A stretch of 64,000 nucleotides of DNA, taken from the NCBI RefSeq assembly GCF_008297955.1, contig NZ_VTPY01000007.1:244952-308951 (forward strand), written 5' to 3'. Within the stretch, counting starts at the first letter, position 1. Each line of letters starts with the position of its first letter. Position numbers and translations under genes: made by a program. This DNA comes from Billgrantia pellis (GTDB taxonomy: Bacteria > Pseudomonadota > Gammaproteobacteria > Pseudomonadales > Halomonadaceae). The notes below the pieces were generated by a model. That model had not been told where the DNA came from and made no database searches. It was given only the letters and a program-made list of their open reading frames with translations. Of the stretch, positions 25,911-35,183 are shown piece by piece.

Positions 25911-26962
25911 TGCCATTCCTTGTTGTCGTTTAAGCCTTCGAGGCGGGTCGAACCGCGTGCGTTCAGCCGGGCCGGGTACAGGGTGCGGCGGGGCGGCTGC
26001 GTCGCGTCGTCGAGGCGTGCCAACAGATGCTGCACGGCGGCGCGACCGATGGCTTCGGTGGGCTGCGCCAGGGTACTGATGCCGGGCGGGACGAGGCCGC
26101 ACCAGTCGAGCTCGTCGATGCCGAGCAGGCCGACCTCGCCCAGGGGAACGCCCAGCGCCTGCAGCGCGCGGGTAGCGGCCAGCGTCACGTTGCCGTTGGC
26201 GCAGAGCAGCGCGGCGGACCGGCCTGTCCGGGCGAGGAAATCGCGTACGACGTCTTCTACGGCCTCGCCACCGAGCGGCGGGGCGCGGCGTTCGCCGTAA
26301 AGCGTCGGCTCGTCGGCCAGACGCTGCTCGAAACGCTGCCAGCGCTGCTGGCGCGGGCTGGCCTGCCCCAAGGGTTCGCTGAGAAACAGCAAGTTCCGGT
26401 AGCCCTGACGGCGCAGGTGATCGACCGCCATGTCGATGGCCAGAGGATTGTCGAGCCCGACCACGTCCGCTTCCACCTCCGCCAGCCAACGGTCGAGGAG
26501 TACCAGCGGCAAGCCCTGGTCGGCCATGTCCTGCAGCTCGCGGGTGGGGCTGCCGGCGACATTGACCACCAGCCCCTCCACCCGGTAGGAGGCCAGCAAG
26601 GCCAGATGGGTGCGCTCCTGAGCGGGGTCGTTGTCGGTGTTGGCCACCAGTAGTGAATAGCCGTGCTCGCGACAGGCCTGCTCGACGCCGTGCATCACCG
26701 CGATCGAATAGGGATTGCGAATGTCAGCCACCAGCATGCCGAGCAGCCGCGAGCGGCCACCCTTGAGGCCGCGGGCGATCTGGTTGGGGCGGTAGCCGAG
26801 TCGGCGTGCGGCCTCGCCGATGCGCTGGCGCAGCGCGGGCGAGAGCCGCTCGCGCTCGCCGCCGAAGTAGCGCGACACGCTGGTCTTGGAGGCGTCTGCC
26901 TCGCGAGCCACTTCGAGCAGGGTGGCGTGTCGGGAAGCGCGCACGGACATGGCATCGCTCAC
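25907..26962 (-). CDS. LacI-family regulator of ketogluconate genes (PtxS-like)
   Basis: A 351-aa repressor with an N-terminal LacI helix-turn-helix (ATLLEVAREADASKTSVSRYFGG, residues ~13-36) plus hinge, and a periplasmic-binding-like ligand domain. In pseudomonads PtxS controls kguKD; here the regulator is the first gene of the same operon, so the ligand is probably 2-ketogluconate or a derivative. A perfect 16-bp LacI-type palindrome lies 1 bp upstream of its start codon. A transporter and kguE are absent nearby. Confidence 0.88.
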   Translation of the reverse strand: MSDAMSVRASRHATLLEVAREADASKTSVSRYFGGERERLSPALRQRIGEAARRLGYRPNQIARGLKGGRSRLLGMLVADIRNPYSIAVMHGVEQACREHGYSLLVANTDNDPAQERTHLALLASYRVEGLVVNVAGSPTRELQDMADQGLPLVLLDRWLAEVEADVVGLDNPLAIDMAVDHLRRQGYRNLLFLSEPLGQASPRQQRWQRFEQRLADEPTLYGERRAPPLGGEAVEDVVRDFLARTGRSAALLCANGNVTLAATRALQALGVPLGEVGLLGIDELDWCGLVPPGISTLAQPTEAIGRAAVQHLLARLDDATQPPRRTLYPARLNARGSTRLEGLNDNKEWQ

Positions 26963-26963
26963 A

Positions 26964-26979
26964 ATGGGAACGTTCCCAT
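26964..26979. promoter_or_regulatory. LacI-type operator
   Basis: Perfect palindrome ATGGGAACGTTCCCAT with the central CG expected of LacI-family sites, immediately before the start of the LacI-family gene. Autorepression of the three-gene operon is the natural inference. Confidence 0.8.
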
Positions 26980-27071
26980 CCTAGGTTGTGCGAAGCGCCG
27001 GGGCAAGTACGAGCGCGAGAGACGCCGTAAAGATGGGAAGAAGGAGGCAGTGCGTGGCAATGCAGAAAAAG

Positions 27072-27099
27072 AAAAGGGCGGCCCGGGGGCCGCCCTTTT
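27072..27099 (-). terminator. Rho-independent terminator of fba
   Basis: Stem AAAAGGGCGGCCC / GGGCCGCCCTTTT; on the minus strand it continues TTTTCTTTTTC, a strong U-tract. It lies 18 bp after the fba stop. Confidence 0.9.
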
Positions 27100-27116
27100 C
27101 GACTTAGATGAAACGT

Positions 27117-28181
27117 TTACTTCACCTTGGGATCGAGCTCGCCGCGGTCGTAGCGCTCGAACATCGCCTCGAGGCTGATCGGCTTGATGCGACTGGCGTT
27201 GCCGGCGGCGCCGAAGGCTTCGTAGCGGGCGATGCAAATCTCGCGCATGGCGGACACGGTTTCCTTGAGGAACTTGCGCGGGTCGAACTCGCTGGGATTG
27301 TTGGCCAGGAAGCGGCGTACCGCGCCGGTGGAGGCCAAGCGCAGGTCCGTGTCGATGTTGACCTTGCGCACGCCGTGCTTGATGCCCTCGACGATCTCCT
27401 CGACCGGCACGCCGTAGGTCTCGGGGATCTCGCCGCCGAACTCGTTGATGATCGCAAGCCACTCCTGGGGCACCGAGGAGGAGCCGTGCATTACCAGGTG
27501 GGTGTCGGGGATGCGGGCGTGGATCTCCTTGATGCGCTGGATCGACAGGGTGTCACCGGTGGGCGGTCGGGTGAACTTGTAGGCGCCGTGGCTGGTACCG
27601 ATGGCAATGGCCAGGGCGTCGACCTGAGTCGCCTTGACGAAGTCCGCGGCCTCTTCCGGGTCGGTGAGCAGCTGGTCGTGGGAGAGCACGCCCTCGGCGC
27701 CGATGCCGTCCTCCTCGCCAGCCATGCCGGTTTCCAGGCTGCCCAGGCAGCCCAGCTCGCCCTCCACCGAAACGCCGCAGGCGTGGGCCATCTCGACGGT
27801 GCGGCGGGTGACGTCGACGTTGTAGTCGTAGTCCATCGGTGTCTTGCCGTCCTCTCCCAGCGAACCGTCCATCATCACCGAGGAGAAGCCGAGCTGGATC
27901 GAGCGCTGGCACACTGCAGGAGACGTGCCGTGATCCTGATGCATCACCACGGGGATATGGGGAAACTCCTCCACCGCGGCCAGGATGAGGTGGCGAAGGA
28001 AGGGCGCGCCAGCGTACTTCCGCGCACCGGCGGAAGCCTGGACGATGACCGGGGAGTCGGTGGCGTCGGCCGCTTCCATGATGGCGCGCATCTGCTCGAG
28101 GTTGTTGACGTTGAAGGCTGGAATGCCATAGCCGCGCTCGGCGGCGTGGTCCAGCATCTGGCGCATGCTGATCAGTGCCAT
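27117..28181 (-). CDS. fba: Class II fructose-bisphosphate aldolase
   Basis: Zinc-dependent aldolase interconverting fructose 1,6-bisphosphate with triose phosphates. The VMHQDHG motif gives catalytic Asp83 and zinc His84; further blocks GSSSVPQEW and [11 protein letters not shown] are typical of the Calvin-cycle-like subtype. Full length at 354 aa. It is the last gene of the epd-pgk-fba operon (83 bp after pgk) and is followed by a strong terminator. A class I aldolase gene lies 3.5 kb away. Confidence 0.97.
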   Translation of the reverse strand: MALISMRQMLDHAAERGYGIPAFNVNNLEQMRAIMEAADATDSPVIVQASAGARKYAGAPFLRHLILAAVEEFPHIPVVMHQDHGTSPAVCQRSIQLGFSSVMMDGSLGEDGKTPMDYDYNVDVTRRTVEMAHACGVSVEGELGCLGSLETGMAGEEDGIGAEGVLSHDQLLTDPEEAADFVKATQVDALAIAIGTSHGAYKFTRPPTGDTLSIQRIKEIHARIPDTHLVMHGSSSVPQEWLAIINEFGGEIPETYGVPVEEIVEGIKHGVRKVNIDTDLRLASTGAVRRFLANNPSEFDPRKFLKETVSAMREICIARYEAFGAAGNASRIKPISLEAMFERYDRGELDPKVK

Positions 28182-28264
28182 GAACTCACCTGTTTTCTGT
28201 ATGCAGTCTGTCTGGGCAGGGCGGTCGAGGCCGGTCGGTAGGCGCCGGACGGCCCCAAGGGTTA

Positions 28265-29428
28265 TCAGCGCGCGGCGTCTTCCAGCGCCTTGACGGCGGG
28301 TAGGGTCTTTCCTTCCACGTATTCGAGGAACGCGCCCCCGCCCGTAGAGATGTAGGAGACCTTGTCATCGATGCCGTACTTGTCGATGGCGGCCAGGGTA
28401 TCGCCGCCGCCGGCGATGGAGAAGCCGTTGCTTTCGGCAATGGCGCGTGACAGCGCCTCGGTGCCGTGGCCGAACTGGTCGATCTCGAACACGCCCACCG
28501 GGCCGTTCCACAGAATGGTGCCGGCATCCTTGAGCAGGCCGGCCAGCCGGCCCGCGCTGTCGGGGCCGATGTCGAGGATCATCTCGTCGTCACCCACCTG
28601 GTCGACCGGTTTGACCGCGGCTTCGGCCGATTCGGAGAACTCGGTGGCCACCACCACGTCGGTGGGCAGCGGGATCTCGACCTTGGTCATCAGCGCCTTG
28701 GCCTGGTCGACCAGATCGGCCTCGTACAATGACTTGCCGACGTTGTGGCCGGCCGCGGCGATGAACGTGTTGGCGATACCGCCGCCGACGATGAGCTGAT
28801 CGCACTTCTCGGAGAGCGCGTTAAGCACGTCGAGCTTGGTCGACACCTTGGAGCCGCCGACGATGGCAACCATGGGGCGCTTGGGCGTGGCCAGCGCTTT
28901 TTCCAGGGCGTCGAGCTCGGCGGCAAGCAGTGGGCCGGCGCAGGCCTGCGGGGCGAAGCGGGCCACGCCATGCGTTGAGGCCTGGGCGCGATGAGCGGTG
29001 CCGAAGGCATCCATCACGTAGATGTCGCAAAGCGCGGCGTACTGCTTGGCCAACGTCTCGTCGTCCTTCTTTTCTCCCTGGTTGAAACGCACGTTCTCGA
29101 GCAGCACCACCTCGCCGTCGGCCAGATCGAGAGCGGTGTCGAGATACTCTTCGACCAGCCGCACCGGGCGGCCGAGCAGCTCGCCCAGACGCTTGGCCAC
29201 CGGCGCCAGCGAGAACTCCTCGGCCGGTTCGCCTTCGGTCGGGCGCCCCAGGTGGCTCATCAGCATGACCTTGGCGCTAGCCTCCATGGCCGCCTTGATG
29301 GTCGGCAGGCTGGCCCGCAGGCGGGCGTCGCTACTCACCTTGCCGTGCTTGACGGGAACGTTCAGGTCCTCGCGGATCAGCACGCGCTGTCCACGCAGGT
29401 CGAGGTCGGTCATCTTGAGCACGTTCAT
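28265..29428 (-). CDS. pgk: Phosphoglycerate kinase
   Basis: Glycolytic and gluconeogenic kinase exchanging phosphate between 1,3-bisphosphoglycerate and ADP. The 387-aa protein has the N-terminal substrate-binding [13 protein letters not shown] block, the [11 protein letters not shown] motif, and the C-terminal nucleotide site ([23 protein letters not shown]). Lies between epd and fba on the same strand in the standard gammaproteobacterial order. Confidence 0.98.
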   Translation of the reverse strand: MNVLKMTDLDLRGQRVLIREDLNVPVKHGKVSSDARLRASLPTIKAAMEASAKVMLMSHLGRPTEGEPAEEFSLAPVAKRLGELLGRPVRLVEEYLDTALDLADGEVVLLENVRFNQGEKKDDETLAKQYAALCDIYVMDAFGTAHRAQASTHGVARFAPQACAGPLLAAELDALEKALATPKRPMVAIVGGSKVSTKLDVLNALSEKCDQLIVGGGIANTFIAAAGHNVGKSLYEADLVDQAKALMTKVEIPLPTDVVVATEFSESAEAAVKPVDQVGDDEMILDIGPDSAGRLAGLLKDAGTILWNGPVGVFEIDQFGHGTEALSRAIAESNGFSIAGGGDTLAAIDKYGIDDKVSYISTGGGAFLEYVEGKTLPAVKALEDAAR

Positions 29429-29466
29429 CAGGCATCATCCTCGTTGATGGGGAACCGAAGCCGGTT

Positions 29467-30507
29467 TCACGAAGCTACCGGCGGCAGAGCCGCCAGGCGC
29501 TGGGCGACATCGAGCATGCGATGGGCGAAGCCCCACTCGTTGTCGAACCAGCACAGCAGCTTGATCAAGCGGTTGCCCGCAACCCGGGTTTGAGTGGCGT
29601 CAACGATACCCGAGCGGGGGTCGTGGTTGAAGTCGACCGAGGCCATGGGCTCCTCGGTGTAGCCGAGCAGGCCCGCCAGGCGGGACTCGCTGGCGTGGCG
29701 CAGCAGTTCGTTGACCTCGCGAGTCGAGGTATCGCGGCGCACGCAGATCGACATGTCCATGGCCGAGACGTTGATCGTCGGCACGCGCATGTGCAGGCAC
29801 TCGAAGCGCCCGGCCAGGTGCGGCATCAGGCGGTTGATGCCGCGGGCCAGGCTGGTGTCGACGGGCACGATGGAGTGCATCGCCGAGCGCGTCAGCCGCA
29901 GGTCGGTCTGGTGGTAGGCGTCGATTACCGGCTGGTCGTTCATCGCCGAATGCACCGTGGTGGTCACGCCGTGCTCGATGCCCAGCGCCTCGTCGAGCAC
30001 GGTGAGCACCGGTACCAGGCAGTTGGTGGTACACGACGCTGCCGAGACGATGCGATGCGCGGGAACGAGCGCCGCGTCATTGATGCCGCAGACGATGGTG
30101 GCGTCGACGTCGTTCTCGGCCGGCTGGGAGAATAGCAGCCGCCCGGCGCCGGCGGCGAGGTGCCGCTCGGCGGTGGCGCGATCCTTGAAACTGCCCGAGC
30201 ATTCCAGCACCAGGTCGATGCCCAGCTCGCCCCAGGGTAGACGCATGGGGTCGGGCTCGTTCAGCACCTCGATGGGGCGACCATCGATGACCAGGCGGCC
30301 TGCGGCGGTGTTCACCCGGCCGGGGAAGCGGCCATGGGTGGTGTCGTAGCGGGTGAGGTAGGCGATGGTGTCCAGGTCGGAAAGTTCGTTGATCGCCACC
30401 ACCTCGAGCGCCGCGGCGTCGGGGTGGGTCTGCTGGCGCTCCACCAACGCGCGCAGCACGCACTGGCCGATGCGGCCGTATCCATTGATGGCGATGCGCT
30501 GGGCCAT
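29467..30507 (-). CDS. epd: Erythrose-4-phosphate dehydrogenase
   Basis: GAPDH-like enzyme making 4-phosphoerythronate for pyridoxal phosphate synthesis. NAD motif INGYGRIGQ, nucleophile Cys159 in SAASCTTN and base His186 are present. The Epd-type stretch HSAMNDQPVIDAYH and the SVDFNHDP block distinguish it from glycolytic GAPDH, where the former is HSxTxxQ. Full length at 346 aa. First gene of epd-pgk-fba. No other gap gene is visible in the window. Confidence 0.93.
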   Translation of the reverse strand: MAQRIAINGYGRIGQCVLRALVERQQTHPDAAALEVVAINELSDLDTIAYLTRYDTTHGRFPGRVNTAAGRLVIDGRPIEVLNEPDPMRLPWGELGIDLVLECSGSFKDRATAERHLAAGAGRLLFSQPAENDVDATIVCGINDAALVPAHRIVSAASCTTNCLVPVLTVLDEALGIEHGVTTTVHSAMNDQPVIDAYHQTDLRLTRSAMHSIVPVDTSLARGINRLMPHLAGRFECLHMRVPTINVSAMDMSICVRRDTSTREVNELLRHASESRLAGLLGYTEEPMASVDFNHDPRSGIVDATQTRVAGNRLIKLLCWFDNEWGFAHRMLDVAQRLAALPPVAS

Positions 30508-30603
30508 GCTTGCCTGGCTCTCCTCGAACGGAAAGCGGGAATTCTACCGCAAAAGCGTCGCGGCGTCCCGGCTCGCGGAGCGTTATATGGCGCGTCGCAG
30601 GGG

Positions 30604-30630
30604 CTTGAAAGCGCACTGAGCGCCCTTATT
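30604..30630 (+). promoter_or_regulatory. Candidate heat-shock (sigma-32) promoter
   Basis: CTTGAAA, a perfect -35 for sigma-32, then 12 bases and CCCTTATT, a degenerate -10. It sits about 90 bp before the first small heat-shock gene, which makes heat control plausible. Confidence 0.6.
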
Positions 30631-30717
30631 TTCCTTACGGGACGTTACCGGCCGGCGTGGTTGCCGCGGTCGGTCGCATCCCGTTCCTGGTAATGCAAAG
30701 CGTAGGAGGTGTTCGTC

Positions 30718-31179
30718 ATGTTCGGAGATCTCAGGCGTTTCGATACCGGGTCTCCCTGGGGTGTGGACTGGTTCCGGGAATGGCTGGACGAGATATTTCC
30801 CGAGCCCGGGGCGACCGACATCCGTGCGGTACCGCGCGGGACCTACCCGATGATCAATATCGGCCGTACCGACGACGCGGTGCGCGTTTACGTGTTCGCC
30901 GCTGGCCTTACGGCAGGCGATCTCGAACTCAGCCTTCAGGACAATGTCCTGACCGTGAGGGGGGAGCGCAATGCTGCCGCCGACGAATCGGAGGGCGACG
31001 AGCGGCGCCCCTATTTCCGCCGCGAACGTGCGAATGGCGGCTTCGCCCGCTCCATTGCCCTGCCCGAGGGGCTTGATGCCGACCGGGCCGAGGCGCGCTG
31101 GCACCATGGCGTGTTCGAGATCACGCTGCCTAAGCGCGAGGAGCTCAAACCGCGGCGTATCGAGATCCAGGCGGCATGA
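30718..31179 (+). CDS. Small heat-shock protein, Hsp20 family (first copy)
   Basis: ATP-independent chaperone that holds unfolding proteins. The 153-aa product has an alpha-crystallin domain from about residue 45 (PMINIGRTDDAVRVYVFAAGL) to the C-terminal ITLPKREE, with the usual GVFEITLPK beta strand. ATG 30718 follows AGGAGG; a GTG at 30709 is part of that ribosome site. Likely cotranscribed with the second Hsp20 gene 28 bp downstream and driven by the sigma-32-like promoter. Confidence 0.93.
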   Translation: MFGDLRRFDTGSPWGVDWFREWLDEIFPEPGATDIRAVPRGTYPMINIGRTDDAVRVYVFAAGLTAGDLELSLQDNVLTVRGERNAAADESEGDERRPYFRRERANGGFARSIALPEGLDADRAEARWHHGVFEITLPKREELKPRRIEIQAA

Positions 31180-31207
31180 TGGTCGAGACAGAAGGAGGTG
31201 AACGGCA

Positions 31208-31615
31208 ATGAACGAGATCACTCGGCAAGAAGCGACCCGTCAGCCCCAGGTGCAGGGGAGCGAGGGTTCCCGCAGCGAACGCGACCGGGCGCTGCCGCCG
31301 CCGGTCGATATCTTCGAGGAGGGTAACGCCCTGCACTTGCTGGCCGATCTTCCCGGCGTCACGCCGGAGTCGCTGAGCATCGAGGTGGACAACAACATGC
31401 TAAGCCTGGAAGGCGAGATTCGTCTGGAGATGCCCGAGGGCATGACAGCCATCTATGCCGAAGTCCGGGCCCAGCGGTTTGCACGCCGCTTCACGCTCAG
31501 CCACGAGATCGATAGCGACGCCATCGAGGCGCGCATCGAGAACGGAGTGCTGCATTTGCAACTACCGAAGAAGCCATCGCACCAGCGCCGCCGTATCGAG
31601 GTCAAGGCGGCCTGA
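31208..31615 (+). CDS. Small heat-shock protein, Hsp20 family (second copy)
   Basis: A 135-aa Hsp20 chaperone, related to but distinct from the upstream copy. An acidic/Gln-rich N-terminus (~28 residues) precedes the alpha-crystallin domain PPVDIFEEGNALHLLADLPGV ending GVLHLQLPKKPS. AGAAGGAGGTGAAC directly precedes the ATG. Tandem Hsp20 pairs commonly form mixed complexes. A 9-bp hairpin follows at 31632-31653. Confidence 0.93.
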   Translation: MNEITRQEATRQPQVQGSEGSRSERDRALPPPVDIFEEGNALHLLADLPGVTPESLSIEVDNNMLSLEGEIRLEMPEGMTAIYAEVRAQRFARRFTLSHEIDSDAIEARIENGVLHLQLPKKPSHQRRRIEVKAA

Positions 31616-31631
31616 GCGACCCCCGGCGAGG

Positions 31632-31664
31632 GCCCTTCCCGTATGGGAAGGGCGCTTCCGTTTG
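31632..31664 (+). terminator. Probable terminator after the Hsp20 pair
   Basis: Stem GCCCTTCCC / GGGAAGGGC with GTAT loop, followed by GCTTCCGTTT. The T-run is weak, so termination may be partial and fbaB may receive some readthrough. Confidence 0.55.
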
Positions 31665-31738
31665 CAAGCGAGGCGTACGCTCGGTACGGTTTTCACTACG
31701 CTGGGAATAGCGAATCACGACACCATGGAGAGGAAGAC

Positions 31739-32791
31739 ATGACCGACATACCCCAACTGTTGGGTGAAGAAGCCGAATACCTGCTCGACCATCGCTGCCG
31801 TGGCTTTCCCCGCGAGCAGCTCCATCTGCCAGGGCCGGATTTCGTCGACCGAGTCGTCGCCGACAGCGACCGCAGCCCGGCGGTGATGCGCAGCCTGCAG
31901 GCGCTGTTCGACCATGGCCGGCTGGCCGGTACCGGCTACCTCAGCCTGCTGCCGGTGGACCAGGGCATCGAGCACTCCGCCGGTGCCTCCTTCGCTCCCA
32001 ACCCACGCTATTTCGACCCGGCCAACATCGTTGAGCTGGCCATCGAGGGCGGTTGCAACGGGGTAGCGTCCACCCTGGGTGTGCTGTCGTCGGTGGCGCG
32101 CCGCTATGCCCATCGCATTCCGATGATGCTCAAGCTCAACCACAACGAGACGTTGAGCTACCCCGCGATGTACGACCAGACCCTGTTCGCCGAGGTGGAA
32201 CAGGCCCATGACATGGGCTGCGTCGCGGTGGGGGCGACCATCTACTTCGGTTCACCCGAGAGCCGTCGCCAGATCATGGAGATCAGCGAAGCCTTCGAGC
32301 GAGCCCACCAGCTGGGCATGGCCACGGTGCTGTGGGCCTACTTGCGTAATCCGGCCTTCAAGCACGAGGGCAAGGACTACCACGTGGCCGCCGATCTCAC
32401 CGGCCAGGCCAACCATCTCGCCTCGACGATCAAGGCGGACATCGTCAAGCAGAAGCTGCCCGAAACCAATGGCGGCTATCAGGATATCGGCTTCGGCCAC
32501 ACCCACGCCAAGGTCTACAGCGAACTGACTTCCGACCATCCCATCGATCTGGCCCGTTATCAGGTGGCATGCTGCTACATGGGCCGTGCCGGGCTGATCA
32601 ACTCCGGCGGCGGCGCCAAGGGCAACTCCGACATGGCCGAGGCGGTGCGCACCGCAGTGATCAACAAGCGTGCCGGCGGCATGGGCCTGATCTCGGGGCG
32701 CAAAGCGTTCCAGAAGAGCATGGGCGAGGGCGTCGAACTGCTCCAGGCCATTCAGGACGTCTATCTGGACAAGAAGGTGACGGTGGCCTGA
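31739..32791 (+). CDS. fbaB: Class I fructose-bisphosphate aldolase (DhnA type)
   Basis: Schiff-base aldolase of the DhnA/FbaB family, a different fold mechanism from class II Fba. The 350-aa product has the typical [19 protein letters not shown] entry, MMLKLNHNE and the C-terminal [17 protein letters not shown] phosphate-binding block. The ATG follows GGAGAGGAAG. It reads away from epd-pgk-fba and toward tkt, ending 100 bp from tkt with a shared hairpin. Having both aldolases may separate glycolytic and gluconeogenic use. Confidence 0.93.
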   Translation: MTDIPQLLGEEAEYLLDHRCRGFPREQLHLPGPDFVDRVVADSDRSPAVMRSLQALFDHGRLAGTGYLSLLPVDQGIEHSAGASFAPNPRYFDPANIVELAIEGGCNGVASTLGVLSSVARRYAHRIPMMLKLNHNETLSYPAMYDQTLFAEVEQAHDMGCVAVGATIYFGSPESRRQIMEISEAFERAHQLGMATVLWAYLRNPAFKHEGKDYHVAADLTGQANHLASTIKADIVKQKLPETNGGYQDIGFGHTHAKVYSELTSDHPIDLARYQVACCYMGRAGLINSGGGAKGNSDMAEAVRTAVINKRAGGMGLISGRKAFQKSMGEGVELLQAIQDVYLDKKVTVA

Positions 32792-32835
32792 GGAAGCGCT
32801 CAATGCCTGTGCGCGCGAATCGCCAGCAAGTAGGA

Positions 32836-32865
32836 AAAGGGCACGACCGCGAGGTCGTGCCCTTT
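32836..32865. terminator. Bidirectional terminator between fbaB and tkt
   Basis: Perfect 13-bp stem AAAGGGCACGACC / GGTCGTGCCCTTT with a GCGA loop, giving TTTCTC on + and TTTTCCTA on - strand; positioned midway between the convergent genes. Confidence 0.88.
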
Positions 32866-32891
32866 CTCGTTGCACTCAGTGCTGACGGGAA

Positions 32892-34883
32892 TCAGCCCAG
32901 CAGCTCGCCCGCCTGCTCGACCACGTTCTTGACGGTAAAGCCGAAGTACTTGAACAGCTCGCCCGCCGGGGCGGACTCGCCGTACGTGGTCATGCCGATC
33001 ACGCGGCCGTCGAGGCCCACGTACTTGTACCAGTAATCGGTGTGGCCGGCCTCGATGGCGATGCGCTTGGTGACCGCTCTCGGCAGCACGCTCTCGCGGT
33101 ACTCGGCATCCTGGCCGTCGAAGCGGTAGGCGGAGGGCATGGAGACCACGCGCACCGCGCGGCCCTGATTTTCCAGTTCGGCGGCGGCATCCATGGCCAG
33201 CGCCACCTCGGAGCCCGTGGCGATCAGGATCAGCTCGGGGGCCCCCTCACTGTCCTTCAGCACGTAGCCGCCACGCTGGATCTCGGCCAATTGCGACTTG
33301 GAGCGCGCCTGGTGCGGCAGGTTCTGGCGCGACAGCACCAGCGCCGTGGGGCCGGAATTGCGCTTGATCGCGGCGTCCCAGGCGGCGGCGGTTTCCACCG
33401 CGTCACAGGGGCGCCAGGTGCACAGGTTGGGCGTGGTGCGCAGGTTGGTCAGTTGCTCGATCGGCTGGTGGGTAGGGCCATCCTCGCCCAGGCCGATGGA
33501 GTCGTGGGTGAACACGTAGATGGCACGCTTGCCCATCAGTGCCGCCATGCGCACCGAATTGCGCATGTATTCCATGAAGATCAGGAAGGTGGCGCCGTAG
33601 GGGACGAAGCCGCCATGCAGCACAATGCCGTTCATGATCGCACCCATGCCGAACTCGCGCACGCCATAGTGCAGGTAGTTGCCGCCCGGGTTTTCCCGTG
33701 AGATCGGCTTGGCGCCGCTCCAGAAGGTCAGGTTGGAGGGCGCCAGGTCGGCGCTGCCGCCGAGCAGCTCCGGCAACTGCGGGCCGAGCTCGTTGAGGCA
33801 CAGCAGCGATGCCTTGCGCGTGGCGAGGGTCTCGCCCTTCTGCTGCATCTTCTCGATGAAGGCCTCGCTGGTGATCTCCGCCGGCAACTTGCACTGCACG
33901 CGACGGCTGAATTCGCGGGCGAGTTCAGGATGCTCGTCGCGGTAGCGGGCGAAGCGGGCCTGCCAGTCGTCCTGGCGCGATTGGCCCTGGGCACGGGCAT
34001 CCCAGGCCTGGTAGATCGGCTCGGGCACGTGGAACGGGGCGTGCGGCCAGCCGAGCTGCTGGCGTGCTGCGGCTACCTCCTCGTCGCCCAGCGGGGCGCC
34101 ATGGCACTCCTCCTTGCCCTGCTTGTTGGGCGCGCCGAAGCCGATGATAGTCTTGCAGATGATCAGGCTGGGGCGATCGTCGTGACTGCGGGCCAGCTCG
34201 ATGGCGGCCTTGATTTCGTCGGGATTGTGGCCATCGACATTGGGTATCACGTGCCAGCCATACGCCTCGAAGCGTTTGGCGGTGTCGTCGGTGAACCAGC
34301 CTTCGACCTCGCCGTCGATGGAGATGCCGTTGTCATCGTAGAACACCGTGAGCTTGCCCAGCCCCAGGGTGCCGGCCAGTGAACTCACCTCATGTGAGAT
34401 GCCTTCCATCATGCAGCCGTCGCCGGCGAAGCAGTAGGTGTGGTGATCGACAATCTCGTGGCCGGGGCGGTTGAACTGCGCCGCCAGGGTCTTCTCGGCA
34501 ATCGCCATGCCGACGGCGTTGGCCAGACCCTGGCCCAACGGACCGGTGGTGGTCTCGATGCCCGGTGCGTAGCCGAACTCTGGGTGGCCGGCGGTCTTGG
34601 AGTGCAGCTGACGGAAGTTACGCAACTGCTCGAGCTCGAGTTCGTAGCCGGTCAGATGCAGCAGGGAGTAGAGCAGCATCGAACCGTGGCCGTTGGAGAG
34701 CACGAAGCGATCACGGTCGGGCCATTTCGGGTCGTTGGGGTTGTGCTTCAGGTAGTCGTTCCACAGCACTTCGGCGATATCTGCCATGCCCATCGGGGCG
34801 CCGGGATGGCCGGACTTGGCCTTTTGTACGGCATCCATGGACAGGGCGCGAATGGCGTTGGCCAGTTCGAAACGGGATGGCAT
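32892..34883 (-). CDS. tkt: Transketolase
   Basis: Thiamine-diphosphate enzyme moving two-carbon units in the pentose phosphate pathway. The 663-aa protein has [17 protein letters not shown], the ThDP motif [18 protein letters not shown]...YDDN, and the transketolase signature [13 protein letters not shown] in the second domain. The ATG at 34883 follows GAGGAGCT. Much longer open sequence continues upstream but is antisense to metK. It diverges from metK across a 300-bp gap. Confidence 0.97.
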   Translation of the reverse strand: MPSRFELANAIRALSMDAVQKAKSGHPGAPMGMADIAEVLWNDYLKHNPNDPKWPDRDRFVLSNGHGSMLLYSLLHLTGYELELEQLRNFRQLHSKTAGHPEFGYAPGIETTTGPLGQGLANAVGMAIAEKTLAAQFNRPGHEIVDHHTYCFAGDGCMMEGISHEVSSLAGTLGLGKLTVFYDDNGISIDGEVEGWFTDDTAKRFEAYGWHVIPNVDGHNPDEIKAAIELARSHDDRPSLIICKTIIGFGAPNKQGKEECHGAPLGDEEVAAARQQLGWPHAPFHVPEPIYQAWDARAQGQSRQDDWQARFARYRDEHPELAREFSRRVQCKLPAEITSEAFIEKMQQKGETLATRKASLLCLNELGPQLPELLGGSADLAPSNLTFWSGAKPISRENPGGNYLHYGVREFGMGAIMNGIVLHGGFVPYGATFLIFMEYMRNSVRMAALMGKRAIYVFTHDSIGLGEDGPTHQPIEQLTNLRTTPNLCTWRPCDAVETAAAWDAAIKRNSGPTALVLSRQNLPHQARSKSQLAEIQRGGYVLKDSEGAPELILIATGSEVALAMDAAAELENQGRAVRVVSMPSAYRFDGQDAEYRESVLPRAVTKRIAIEAGHTDYWYKYVGLDGRVIGMTTYGESAPAGELFKYFGFTVKNVVEQAGELLG

Positions 34884-35183
34884 TTGGGTAAGCTCCTCGC
34901 CTGCGGCAGAATGGGGCAAGTCAACGGCGGCCTGCCGGGCCTGCCGGTAGCGTTCTGGCTGGGCGCCGCAGGGTGACGGCGCGGTAGAATTCGGCCGCCT
35001 ATTGTCGCCGACTTGCCGCCGCTCATCAAATGACGGGTGCCTCCCGGGAGGCCAGCATGTAAACTCGGGCCCACCGCTGCGCGGCTGTCGGGGCCGGAGG
35101 CCAGGCGCCGCGCGGCCACGGGCCGCCAATCCGGTCTGGACGGCGCCGCTGCGCTTTGCCGATACACAGAAGGGTCGACACGC
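34884..35183. promoter_or_regulatory. Divergent tkt / metK promoter region
   Basis: 300-bp gap. It contains TAGAAT at 34985-34990 as a possible + strand -10 without a clear -35, and a perfect 14-bp palindrome GCCTCCCGGGAGGC at 35039-35052 in what would be the metK leader. I do not recognise a SAM-sensing riboswitch in it. Confidence 0.4.
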
